21,562 nucleotides of DNA from a virus: positions 1 to 21,562 of the IMG/VR virus record IMGVR_UViG_3300030107_007270; one strand, given 5' to 3'. Below the pieces are notes generated by a model. It was given only the letters and a program-made list of their open reading frames with translations, had not been told where the DNA came from and did no database searches. Positions 15,700 to 21,562 of the stretch are shown here, piece after piece. The first letter of the stretch is position 1. Each line of letters opens with the position of its first letter. A program made the position numbers and the translations under genes.

Positions 15700-16050
15700 T
15701 TATATTGTAAGGTCTTCAGAAGGCAATATATAGACTAGATTGTCATATAGTTTTGACTTGGATGAACTATCTAAAAATTTAACTCTGTTAATTTGTGCTG
15801 AGGGTATAAATGAACTTAGATGATAATTTAGGACGCCTTTACCTTCATTGTAGTGCATTTTAAACGGGTAAGGTATTTCATAGGATTTTATCGAGTCATT
15901 AAATTCTAAAGTTAAATTAATATAATATTGCTTTATTTGAAAAATTTTAAGTCTCCCTCGCTTTAATATTTTTTTATCTGTTCTTATAACTATGTCTTGT
16001 AATAAGAATGGTTTTAAAAAATCTGTTACTTTTTCTAGACTTACGTTCAT
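15700..16050 (-). CDS. Hypothetical protein, co-chaperonin/helicase operon
   Basis: A 116-residue basic protein with alternating hydrophobic stretches (F-L-L-Q-D-I-V-I-R, L-K-I-F-Q-I-K-Q-Y-Y-I-N-L-T-L), suggesting a beta-rich fold. I do not recognise the family. The ATG overlaps the preceding stop (ATGA) and the stop is followed closely by the helicase GTG, so it is translated as part of a coupled series. The length and the place next to a helicase would suit a small nucleic-acid-associated factor, but no motif supports this. Confidence 0.65.
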   Translation of the reverse strand: MNVSLEKVTDFLKPFLLQDIVIRTDKKILKRGRLKIFQIKQYYINLTLEFNDSIKSYEIPYPFKMHYNEGKGVLNYHLSSFIPSAQINRVKFLDSSSKSKLYDNLVYILPSEDLTI

Positions 16051-16424
16051 GAATTCATAAAATTAAATTTTTGTTCTGGAGACATTGGATATATATTTTC
16101 ATTAAAATATACCCAAAAATCATCATTAGCAGGAATCTCCTGTATTAAATCACATTGCAAGGTATTTATATTTCTATAATCCTGCATTAATATATCCCAT
16201 GCAACAGCTAGTCTATCCGGACCAAGATAAGCTTTAGGGGGACCTTTTGGTGGAAAATAATTTAATGAAATCCTACCATTAACAGAGTTAAGCAGAGATA
16301 GTGATTTCGTACAAAGCATTCTTCTTGTAGGAGCTTGACCAGGTTTAATTATCCTACGAGCGAATCTTATCTCACATACATTATCCAATAGAAGGGAATC
16401 AAGAGCTGCTTTCTGTATTATCAT
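16047..16424 (-). CDS. Small Sm/SH3-barrel (WYL-like, DUF2693-type) protein, tentative
   Basis: A 125-residue protein. The pattern V-C-E-I-R-F...R-R-M-L-C-T near the start and L-A-V-A-W-D-I-L...Y-R-N-I-N-T-L-Q-C-D-L-I towards the end resembles small phage proteins with an Sm/SH3-like barrel (V-x-F-x-K...R-x-M-x-C-T...V-W-D-x-x-x-x-x-W-R-x-x). Those proteins are common in T4-like phages and have unknown function. The coding start overlaps the end of the GroES-like gene by 26 bases, and its own stop overlaps the next ATG, showing tight coupling. The assignment is a pattern memory only; it could instead be an unrelated small protein. Confidence 0.45.
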   Translation of the reverse strand: MIIQKAALDSLLLDNVCEIRFARRIIKPGQAPTRRMLCTKSLSLLNSVNGRISLNYFPPKGPPKAYLGPDRLAVAWDILMQDYRNINTLQCDLIQEIPANDDFWVYFNENIYPMSPEQKFNFMNS

Positions 16425-16830
16425 CTTTTACTTTACAGATTCCAAACATCCTCTCTTCGTTTAAAAAGATGCCCTTTTCTACCGTCCCTTTACCTGGTAC
16501 AGAGACACCGGAAATAGTAACACCCATGTTGTTTGGAAAAAGAACAATATCTCCTTCTTTGGCGTATTTAGCATCTGGACCTGATAAAATAACTTTACCC
16601 TTTCGCCAGGCCATAGTAATTTGATTTGTTGGAATTAAGATACCATTTCGCTCAATAGCATCGCCTCCATTATCAAAATTTTCTGCTAAATCAACATATT
16701 CAATTAATAGAATATCATCAAAAAGAAATGTTAAGTCATAATCGGTCAGACCGAAGTCTCCTTTATCAGAATTAGATAAGTCAATTAAACTCTTTGTAGG
16801 TGCTAAATTATCTATAGATGCCATTGCCAT
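16399..16830 (-). CDS. GroES/gp31-like co-chaperonin
   Basis: A 143-residue protein with a ~30-residue N-terminal extension, then a GroES-like fold: F-D-D-I-L-L-I (37-43, the usual x-D-R-V-L-V), a mobile-loop-like region (about 47-62), G-I-L-I-P (63-67), K-G-K-V-I-L-S-G-P (77-85), E-G-D-I-V-L-F-P (92-99) and I-F-L-N-E-E-R-M-F-G-I (121-131). In T4 the phage co-chaperonin gp31 replaces GroES so that host GroEL can fold gp23, and the same role is likely here. An in-frame ATG exists at 16845, but the start at 16830 is preferred because TAAATA lies exactly five bases before it and the longer form would run through the promoter. It heads the co-chaperonin/helicase operon. Confidence 0.75.
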   Translation of the reverse strand: MAMASIDNLAPTKSLIDLSNSDKGDFGLTDYDLTFLFDDILLIEYVDLAENFDNGGDAIERNGILIPTNQITMAWRKGKVILSGPDAKYAKEGDIVLFPNNMGVTISGVSVPGKGTVEKGIFLNEERMFGICKVKDDNTESSS

Positions 16831-16835
16831 GAAAC

Positions 16836-16841
16836 TATTTA
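16836..16841 (-). promoter_or_regulatory. Late-promoter core TAAATA, N5 before ATG
   Basis: The minus strand reads GTTAAATAGTTTCATGGC. The core is five bases before the co-chaperonin ATG, in the 36-base gap after the sugar operon. It sets the start at 16830. Confidence 0.6.
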
Positions 16842-16866
16842 ACAATATAGTTCCTTTTATCCAATA

Positions 16867-17691
16867 TTAGACGGGCTTATAGTGAACGTTTTGCTCCTTT
16901 TCTCTAGCATCAAGTTCATAATTTTTTCTATATTCATTATTTGCTTTTATAGATTCATTAAGAATTGAAAAGCATGATGCAAATGTATTAAACGCTGCGG
17001 TATCTTTTGGAAAGCATGCTCCTCCAAATCCTCTCTTATTATCAAAGCCCGGTACAGTCGTATGTGAGTGCGTAATTCGAGGATCTGATCCTATAGCACT
17101 TACAATAGTATTATAATTAGCTCCATGTTTTTTTGCTATATCATACATTTGATTAAAGAATGTAACTTTAGTAGCTAGAAAAGTATTAATACCGTATTTA
17201 ACAAATGATGCTTCTGCGGCTGACATATGAAAAACAGGGCACGGACGACATATACTAAATTCGTTGTATATCTCTTGAAGCTCTTGTGTGTTATGACCTG
17301 CACCTCCTAATACAAGCATAAACTGATTTACAAAATCTTCATTAGCGTTTTTTTCAGTTAAAAATTCCGGATTATAAACAAAGTCTTTAAATTTATTAGA
17401 TAGTCTATCTGCAATATCCGGTGTCACCGTTGATTTGAGAACAATTAATGCATTAGTAAAGTCGTTAACTTCTGTACAGCACTGCTCTACTATTGACGCG
17501 TCGATGCTACCGTCATCTCCCATAGGTGTTGGCGCACATATAAAAACAACATCTGGTTTAAAAGACAATAAATCTTCACACGTAGTGTTGTAATTTGGAT
17601 CTATTAACTTCTTTTTAACCCTATTACTAAATCCATAGTCAACAGCTTTACCAACAAAGCCGTGACCTACGATTCCAACTTTAAGATCCAT
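16867..17691 (-). CDS. UDP-glucose/GDP-mannose dehydrogenase family, C-terminally short
   Basis: A 274-residue protein of the NAD-dependent nucleotide-sugar dehydrogenase family (usual length 390-450). Seen: G-H-G-F-V-G (9-14, NAD binding), P-T-P (54-56), K-S-T-V (86-89), Y-N-P-E-F-L (106-111), K165 and N169 of the central helix, and G-F-G-G-A-C-F-P-K-D (221-230) with catalytic Cys226. It ends soon after the central dimer helix, so the usual C-terminal UDP-binding Rossmann domain is missing. Full enzymes oxidise UDP-glucose to UDP-glucuronate (or a related sugar) in two steps. Whether this short form is active or has another substrate is open. It overlaps the epimerase gene by 11 bases and is the last gene of the sugar operon. 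Confidence 0.85.
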   Translation of the reverse strand: MDLKVGIVGHGFVGKAVDYGFSNRVKKKLIDPNYNTTCEDLLSFKPDVVFICAPTPMGDDGSIDASIVEQCCTEVNDFTNALIVLKSTVTPDIADRLSNKFKDFVYNPEFLTEKNANEDFVNQFMLVLGGAGHNTQELQEIYNEFSICRPCPVFHMSAAEASFVKYGINTFLATKVTFFNQMYDIAKKHGANYNTIVSAIGSDPRITHSHTTVPGFDNKRGFGGACFPKDTAAFNTFASCFSILNESIKANNEYRKNYELDAREKEQNVHYKPV

Positions 17692-18592
17692 ATGATTTAA
17701 TCCAATCTGCTAAATCGATACTTGGCTCATAACCAAGAAGGTTTTTAATTTTTGTTAAATCAGCTAATGTTTCTCTTGCTTCGCCGGGTCGATTTTCGAT
17801 AAACTTAGTTTCACCGCCAATAATATCTGCAACGTCTAGAACACTATAGTTTTTACCAGTACCCACGTTAAATACCTCTCCTAGAATATCCGGATTATCA
17901 CTATGTGCTGCTAGAATATTAGCTTTAACAACATCACCCACATATGTAAAATCTCTTGTCTGTTTACCGTCGCCAACAACAGTCATAGGCTGACCAGCAT
18001 CTTTTTGTTTTTGAAAAATACCAATTAATGGAGCATATTGTCCTTTTAGAGGTTGCCGTTCACCATAAACATTAAAATATCTAAAAATAACTGTTTCAAG
18101 ATCAAACAAATTATAATACATTTTACATAGATCTTCAGCTGCAGCTTTTGATACTGAATATGGATTGAGACAGTCTCTAGGCATGTCTTCATTTAATGGA
18201 CATTTATTTTTAAGGCCATATACTGAAGACGTAGATGAAAACATAAATCTCTTAACACCATGCTCTCTACTTTGTTGTAACATGTTACATGTACCAACGA
18301 CGTTAACATCACACGATTCAATTGGATTCTTAATTGCAATTGGAATTCTAGAATGTGCGGCTAAATGAAATACATAATCTGGTTTAAAGCTAGAAAAAAT
18401 CTTACTACACTCTCTTTGATCTGTTATATTAATTAGATAATTATGTTGTGCTTTATCGTTCCAGTAAAATTGGGAATTAACTGATGAACTTTCATTATCG
18501 ATAACTGCGACTTCATATCCCTTTTTAATAAGCGTATCAACTAAATTTGATCCTATAAACCCTGCTCCTCCTGTTACTAATGCTCTACTCAT
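17681..18592 (-). CDS. NAD-dependent sugar-nucleotide epimerase (GalE-like SDR)
   Basis: A 303-residue extended short-chain dehydrogenase. T-G-G-A-G-F-I-G (7-14) binds NAD, H-L-A-A-H (76-80) and S-S-T-S-S-V-Y-G (119-126) line the active site, and Y145-S-V-S-K149 is the catalytic pair. R-Y-F-N-V-Y-G and R-D-F-T-Y-V-G-D-V-V match UDP-glucose/UDP-GlcNAc 4-epimerases and the related UDP-glucuronate 4-epimerases; TDP-glucose dehydratase is less likely. With the dehydrogenase that follows (11-base overlap) it could make a galacturonate-type donor. It overlaps the end of the clamp-loader-like gene by 8 bases. The substrate cannot be read from the sequence. Confidence 0.85.
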   Translation of the reverse strand: MSRALVTGGAGFIGSNLVDTLIKKGYEVAVIDNESSSVNSQFYWNDKAQHNYLINITDQRECSKIFSSFKPDYVFHLAAHSRIPIAIKNPIESCDVNVVGTCNMLQQSREHGVKRFMFSSTSSVYGLKNKCPLNEDMPRDCLNPYSVSKAAAEDLCKMYYNLFDLETVIFRYFNVYGERQPLKGQYAPLIGIFQKQKDAGQPMTVVGDGKQTRDFTYVGDVVKANILAAHSDNPDILGEVFNVGTGKNYSVLDVADIIGGETKFIENRPGEARETLADLTKIKNLLGYEPSIDLADWIKSYGS

Positions 18593-18950
18593 ATTCTTTT
18601 ATATATTTTTTAAGTTCTCTGACAGAAATATTTTTATTTTTCGCGAAGGTAGATAAATCTATTTCGTCATCCTTTTTATCCTTTTTATTCTTCTTGATAT
18701 AAGAAATCTTTTTCCACTTTAGACGGGGAATAAGGTGATAATATAATTTATACGTGTCTTGTTTATCTTCAAATATTGTACTAAATTTATTGAGCGTCTC
18801 GTTTGTAAAAATAGCCATGTCGTTATTATAAAAAGACAACCAACGATTAAACAAAAACGGTACAAAAGCTTGCTCACCTTCTGCATCTAAATTGTCTACT
18901 TTTTCTTTCTTCGAATAAAAGAGTTTGTTTTGTAGTTGAAAAAAGTTCAT
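18585..18950 (-). CDS. Clamp-loader small subunit, gp62-like (tentative)
   Basis: A 121-residue basic protein beginning M-N-F-F-Q-L. The ATG overlaps the stop of the upstream gene (ATGA at 18947-18950), which favours this start over the in-frame ATG at 18965. The pattern P-F-L-F-N-R-W-L-S-F-Y, then a middle helix, L-Y-Y-H-L-I-P-R-L-K-W-K-K-I-S-Y-I-K-K and a final short helix (V-R-E-L-K-K-Y-I) resembles the short gp62 proteins of marine T4-like phages (P-[YF]-x-x-N-R-x-L-S...F-L-x-x-x-I-R-x-x-K-R-x-x-x-W). gp62 works with gp44 to load the gp45 sliding clamp. Its place inside a sugar-nucleotide operon is unusual and no gp44 or gp45 is in view. Identification is by remembered pattern, not by search. 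Confidence 0.5.
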   Translation of the reverse strand: MNFFQLQNKLFYSKKEKVDNLDAEGEQAFVPFLFNRWLSFYNNDMAIFTNETLNKFSTIFEDKQDTYKLYYHLIPRLKWKKISYIKKNKKDKKDDEIDLSTFAKNKNISVRELKKYIKEYE

Positions 18951-19927
18951 AGTTTTTGATCCCAATATTCTATCATTTCATCAAGCATACTTTCAAAAGT
19001 ATACGTCGGTTCCCACCCTATTGCATTTTTTAACTTAGTACAATCACCTTTTAGATCATTCAATTCTTCTGGTCGAAGAAACTTTTGATCCGTTCCAACG
19101 CAGTCCTTACTTATTTTAAGCTTTGAAAAAGTATAATCAACTAGATCTTCAACTGAATGCGATATACCTGTAGCGCATACAAAATCATCTGGGGTATCAT
19201 GTTGTAATATTTGCCACATTGCACGTACATAATCTTTCGCATGCCCCCAGTCTCTAGTAGCGTTTAAATTTCCTAGTGTTAATTCTTTTTTAATACCTTT
19301 TTTAATCTGCATAGCCGTCTTTACGACTTTTGACGTTACAAAGTTGCTACCTCTTCTCGGAGATTCATGATTAAATAAAATACCATTTGATACAAATAAA
19401 TTATACGACTGGCGATAGTTTTTACATATATTATAAGAGTATACCTTAGAGCATCCGTATGGAGATACCGGATTCATTGGCGTTGTTTCGCGTTGATAAC
19501 CATCACTATCAACACTATTACCAAACATTTCAGAAGAAGATGCTTGATACATCTTAATAGTTGGATCAATAATACGAATTGATTCCAATAAATTTAAGGT
19601 ACCTAAACCTGTACTAAGTGTAGTGTATATTGGTTGATCAAAGCTGATTCTAACATGTGACTGTGCAGCTAGATTATATATTTCTGTTGGTCTAGATTTA
19701 TGAATTGCTGATATTAACGAAGACTGATCGCATAAATCTGCATAAAATAAATTTTCTCTTATCTCTTTATATACGTTATCTAACCTAGCAGTTTGGTTTT
19801 CTGAAACAGAATTACGCTTAATAGTACCAAAAACTTCATACCCCTTTTCTAGTAAAAATTCAGCCAAGTACGAGCCATCTTGTCCATTTATACCTGTAAT
19901 TAACGCTCTATTTCCGTGTTTGTTCAT
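18947..19927 (-). CDS. gmd: GDP-mannose 4,6-dehydratase
   Basis: A 326-residue extended SDR enzyme. T-G-I-N-G-Q-D-G-S-Y-L-A-E (11-23), N-L-A-A-Q-S-H-V (85-92), S-S-S-E-M-F-G (130-136), Y157-G-C-S-K161 and F-N-H-E-S-P-R-R-G (185-193) are diagnostic of GDP-mannose 4,6-dehydratase, which makes GDP-4-keto-6-deoxymannose using tightly bound NADP. The neighbouring gene upstream encodes the next enzyme, GDP-fucose synthase, so the pair forms a complete GDP-L-fucose route. It overlaps that gene by 20 bases and the clamp-loader-like gene by 3. The length is slightly below the usual 345-370, with no missing motif. Confidence 0.95.
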   Translation of the reverse strand: MNKHGNRALITGINGQDGSYLAEFLLEKGYEVFGTIKRNSVSENQTARLDNVYKEIRENLFYADLCDQSSLISAIHKSRPTEIYNLAAQSHVRISFDQPIYTTLSTGLGTLNLLESIRIIDPTIKMYQASSSEMFGNSVDSDGYQRETTPMNPVSPYGCSKVYSYNICKNYRQSYNLFVSNGILFNHESPRRGSNFVTSKVVKTAMQIKKGIKKELTLGNLNATRDWGHAKDYVRAMWQILQHDTPDDFVCATGISHSVEDLVDYTFSKLKISKDCVGTDQKFLRPEELNDLKGDCTKLKNAIGWEPTYTFESMLDEMIEYWDQKL

Positions 19928-20813
19928 AGTTTTTATTAAACCATTCTACTGTTTCTTCGAGACCGTCTTTTAGATTTGTAAACTTAAAATCTGGAAACAA
20001 CTCCTTTACCTTAGAATTATCAGTTGGTTTTTTATACTGACCATCAGGCTTATCTGTATTCCAAACAACCTTACCTTTAAATTTAAACACATCTACCAAA
20101 ATATCAACAACCTCTCTAATTGAAATTTCTTCACTCGTTGACAATATTACTGGTTCTGTTTCTTTATATTCATCAAGTAACCTCTCAGTAAGCACAGCTA
20201 CGTCTTTAGCGAAAATAAACTCCCTTAAAGGTTTACCGGTTCCCCATACTTCAAAATCTTTATTATATTTTTTTGACTTATACATTTTATGTATAAGCAT
20301 AGGAACGACGTGACCGTGTTCTAAGGAAAAATTATCACTAGGACCGTAAATATTTGTTGGAATAACACAAAAGTATTCTTTACCATATTGCTCATTAATA
20401 GTTCTTATTTGAACTTCTGACATTCTCTTCGCATACGCATATCCAAAATTTGATTCATGCGGAGGTCCGTCGTGAAGATACTGTGGTCTTATAGGATACT
20501 TTACTACATTTGGAAAAATACACGTAGTTAAAAAACAAGCCAATCTTTCGACGTCATTTTTTAGGCACTGATTTATTACATTAGTATTAATGCTGATATT
20601 TTCATAATAATAATCAGCCTTATACGTCATATTTGACCCTAAGCCACCAACTCTTGCCGCTGTGTGAATAACACGGCTAGGTTTAACTTCTTTAAAAAGC
20701 TTTGTTGTTTCAATATTGGATATAAGATCGTAATCTTTAGAAGATACCTTAATAAAATCTTTATTAAAATGACTTCCTACTAATCCAGTTCCTCCAGTTA
20801 CTAATGTACTCAT
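19908..20813 (-). CDS. fcl: GDP-L-fucose synthase
   Basis: A 301-residue SDR enzyme that epimerises and reduces GDP-4-keto-6-deoxymannose to GDP-L-fucose with NADPH. T-G-G-T-G-L-V-G (6-13), A-A-R-V-G-G (52-57), T-T-C-I-F-P (96-101, the usual S-[ST]-C-I-Y-P), Y125-A-Y-A-K129, and I-P-T-N-[IV]-Y-G-P-x-D-N-F are the family hallmarks. The ATG overlaps the stop of the DUF366-like gene (ATGA). It works with the gmd product encoded next. GDP-fucose is a donor for fucosylated surface glycans or LPS; no fucosyltransferase is in the window. Confidence 0.95.
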   Translation of the reverse strand: MSTLVTGGTGLVGSHFNKDFIKVSSKDYDLISNIETTKLFKEVKPSRVIHTAARVGGLGSNMTYKADYYYENISINTNVINQCLKNDVERLACFLTTCIFPNVVKYPIRPQYLHDGPPHESNFGYAYAKRMSEVQIRTINEQYGKEYFCVIPTNIYGPSDNFSLEHGHVVPMLIHKMYKSKKYNKDFEVWGTGKPLREFIFAKDVAVLTERLLDEYKETEPVILSTSEEISIREVVDILVDVFKFKGKVVWNTDKPDGQYKKPTDNSKVKELFPDFKFTNLKDGLEETVEWFNKNYEQTRK

Positions 20814-21391
20814 ACAATTACTTTTGTAGTCGCAATAAATTGATCTTGTACTTCATTGTTAAAGTAATCAATTACTGCTTTCATAAATTCATCACTTGCT
20901 GCCTCTGTTAAATTACTAGAATAAGCAAATGCAGGCGCCTTATCACCTGCTAGAATATTAATACCGGTATGACCTACAGCGATATTATCGTTCGAGTAGG
21001 TGATAGAAACACTTACTTTACCGGATTTTCTAATCTTTTCATCAGTACCAACAAATTCATCTTGCACTAATAAATCATCTCCATCTACAATAATAGGTTT
21101 TTGTATAATATTAGATAGTATATTAGCTACAGCTGTATTAAAAAGCCTTTGAAATGATACTGCTCCAAACGGGCATAGGTTTGGGATCTCCCAACAAAAA
21201 TTTATAGCATTCTGACTGTGAATAAAGTCGTCGCTTAGTGAATCCTCTAAGTCAATTAGGGCATCTGACACATACATCGGTGCCTTGAATGCGACAATAT
21301 TACCATATGGTGAAACATTTTTTCGAAAATATTTGTAGGCAAATCGTTCGTGAATTAGTTTGCCATCATATACACTCTGCTTAATAATCAT
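20810..21391 (-). CDS. DUF366-like protein heading the sugar operon
   Basis: A 193-residue protein. The order A-Y-K-Y-F...I-V-A-F-K-A-P...A-L-I-D-L-E-D (residues 18-50), Q-R-L-F-N (81-85), G-D-D-L-L-V (104-109), G-K-V-S-V-S-I (124-130), H-T-G-I-N-I (141-146) matches my memory of the DUF366 family of archaea and some bacteria, which has a fold related to biotin/lipoate ligases but no proven function. It heads the GDP-fucose operon, downstream of a sigma-70-like promoter, and its stop overlaps the fcl start (ATGA). A role in modifying a cofactor or small molecule is possible but unsupported. Recognition of the family is moderate. Confidence 0.55.
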   Translation of the reverse strand: MIIKQSVYDGKLIHERFAYKYFRKNVSPYGNIVAFKAPMYVSDALIDLEDSLSDDFIHSQNAINFCWEIPNLCPFGAVSFQRLFNTAVANILSNIIQKPIIVDGDDLLVQDEFVGTDEKIRKSGKVSVSITYSNDNIAVGHTGINILAGDKAPAFAYSSNLTEAASDEFMKAVIDYFNNEVQDQFIATTKVIV

Positions 21392-21398
21392 ATAGTAT

Positions 21399-21426
21399 AT
21401 TATATACGATAATGACTAGCTTTCAA
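21399..21426 (-). promoter_or_regulatory. Sigma-70-like promoter of the sugar operon
   Basis: The minus strand reads TTGAAA, a 16-base spacer, then TATAAT, five of six and six of six matches to the bacterial consensus. TATAAT ends seven bases before the ATG at 21391, so transcription should start within about one base of the start codon. This suggests early or middle expression by host polymerase and a nearly leaderless mRNA. Confidence 0.65.
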
Positions 21427-21562
21427 CTACCCGAAGTGATTTAAGTATTCTTCAAAGCGCCATTTCTGACCGCCGGCGAAATGTCTTAAAATAGTTTTAT
21501 CTCTAGTGGAATGACATATATCATAGCCATCTCTTAACCCATTTTGAATATTCCAGTCACCA
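21427..21562 (-). CDS. C-terminal end of unknown protein, runs off right edge
   Basis: An open frame enters from the right edge and ends at a TAG at 21427-21429, giving 44 visible residues (G-D-W-N-I-Q-N-G-L-R-D-G-Y ... K-W-R-F-E-E-Y-L-N-H-F-G). There is no ATG within the visible part. The residue mix is normal for a globular enzyme, but I cannot assign a family. The sigma-70-like promoter of the next operon overlaps its last bases and stop. Confidence 0.55.
   Translation of the reverse strand, partial: GDWNIQNGLRDGYDICHSTRDKTILRHFAGGQKWRFEEYLNHFG

Noticed and set aside
16831-16845. Longer co-chaperonin starting at the ATG at 16845
   Set aside because: The extension overlaps the late-promoter core at 16836-16841.
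18951-18965. Longer clamp-loader-like protein starting at the ATG at 18965
   Set aside because: The ATG at 18950 forms a standard ATGA overlap with the gmd stop; the extension adds five residues with no support.

Overview
This window looks like the structural core of an AT-rich, T4-like (contractile-tailed) bacteriophage, probably marine. The evidence is a recognisable set of T4-type head and neck genes on the minus strand. In transcription order (high to low coordinates) these are gp15-like tail completion protein, gp20 portal, gp13-like neck protein, gp4/50-like head completion nuclease, gp21 prohead protease, a small gp67-like core protein, gp22 scaffold and gp23 major capsid protein. The host cannot be named from the sequence. 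No tRNA, CRISPR array or insertion sequence was seen, and no gene-free stretch exceeds about 125 bases.

Layout. Bases 1-4423 (plus strand) hold the end of a very large repeat-built fibre or adhesin (34 visible copies of a 17-residue repeat), a concanavalin/LamG-like protein and a small unknown protein. These face a minus-strand block. At its end (4479-5473) lie two small tandem paralogues of unknown function, behind a strong intrinsic terminator that follows gp23. Bases 5596-14035 are the head/neck module, interrupted by one plus-strand gene (10652-10999) set between gp13 and gp20. Bases 14053-16830 hold a GroES-like co-chaperonin, two small proteins and a Rad3/DinG-type helicase. Bases 16867-21391 form a six-gene overlapping operon. 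It encodes a DUF366-like protein, GDP-L-fucose synthase, GDP-mannose 4,6-dehydratase, a gp62-like clamp-loader small subunit, a GalE-like epimerase and a UDP-glucose dehydrogenase-like protein. A gene of unknown function runs off the right edge.

How the parts fit. The chaperonin, protease, scaffold, core protein and capsid protein together cover prohead assembly and maturation. The portal, neck, head-completion and gp15-like proteins cover the head-tail joint. The fibre and the lectin-like protein are candidate receptor-binding parts. The sugar-nucleotide enzymes would make GDP-fucose and possibly a uronate or a C4 epimer, for glycan modification of the virion or host surface.

The most striking signal is regulatory. 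Seven genes carry TAAATA exactly five bases before their ATG, including a divergent pair packed into 30 bases. TAAATA matches the core of the T4 late-promoter element TATAAATA. With T4-like geometry, transcription would start at or next to the A of the ATG, so many late mRNAs should be leaderless. gp23 is the exception, with a clear Shine-Dalgarno sequence and a leader. The same spacing rule moves the starts of two genes (4988-5473 and 16399-16830).
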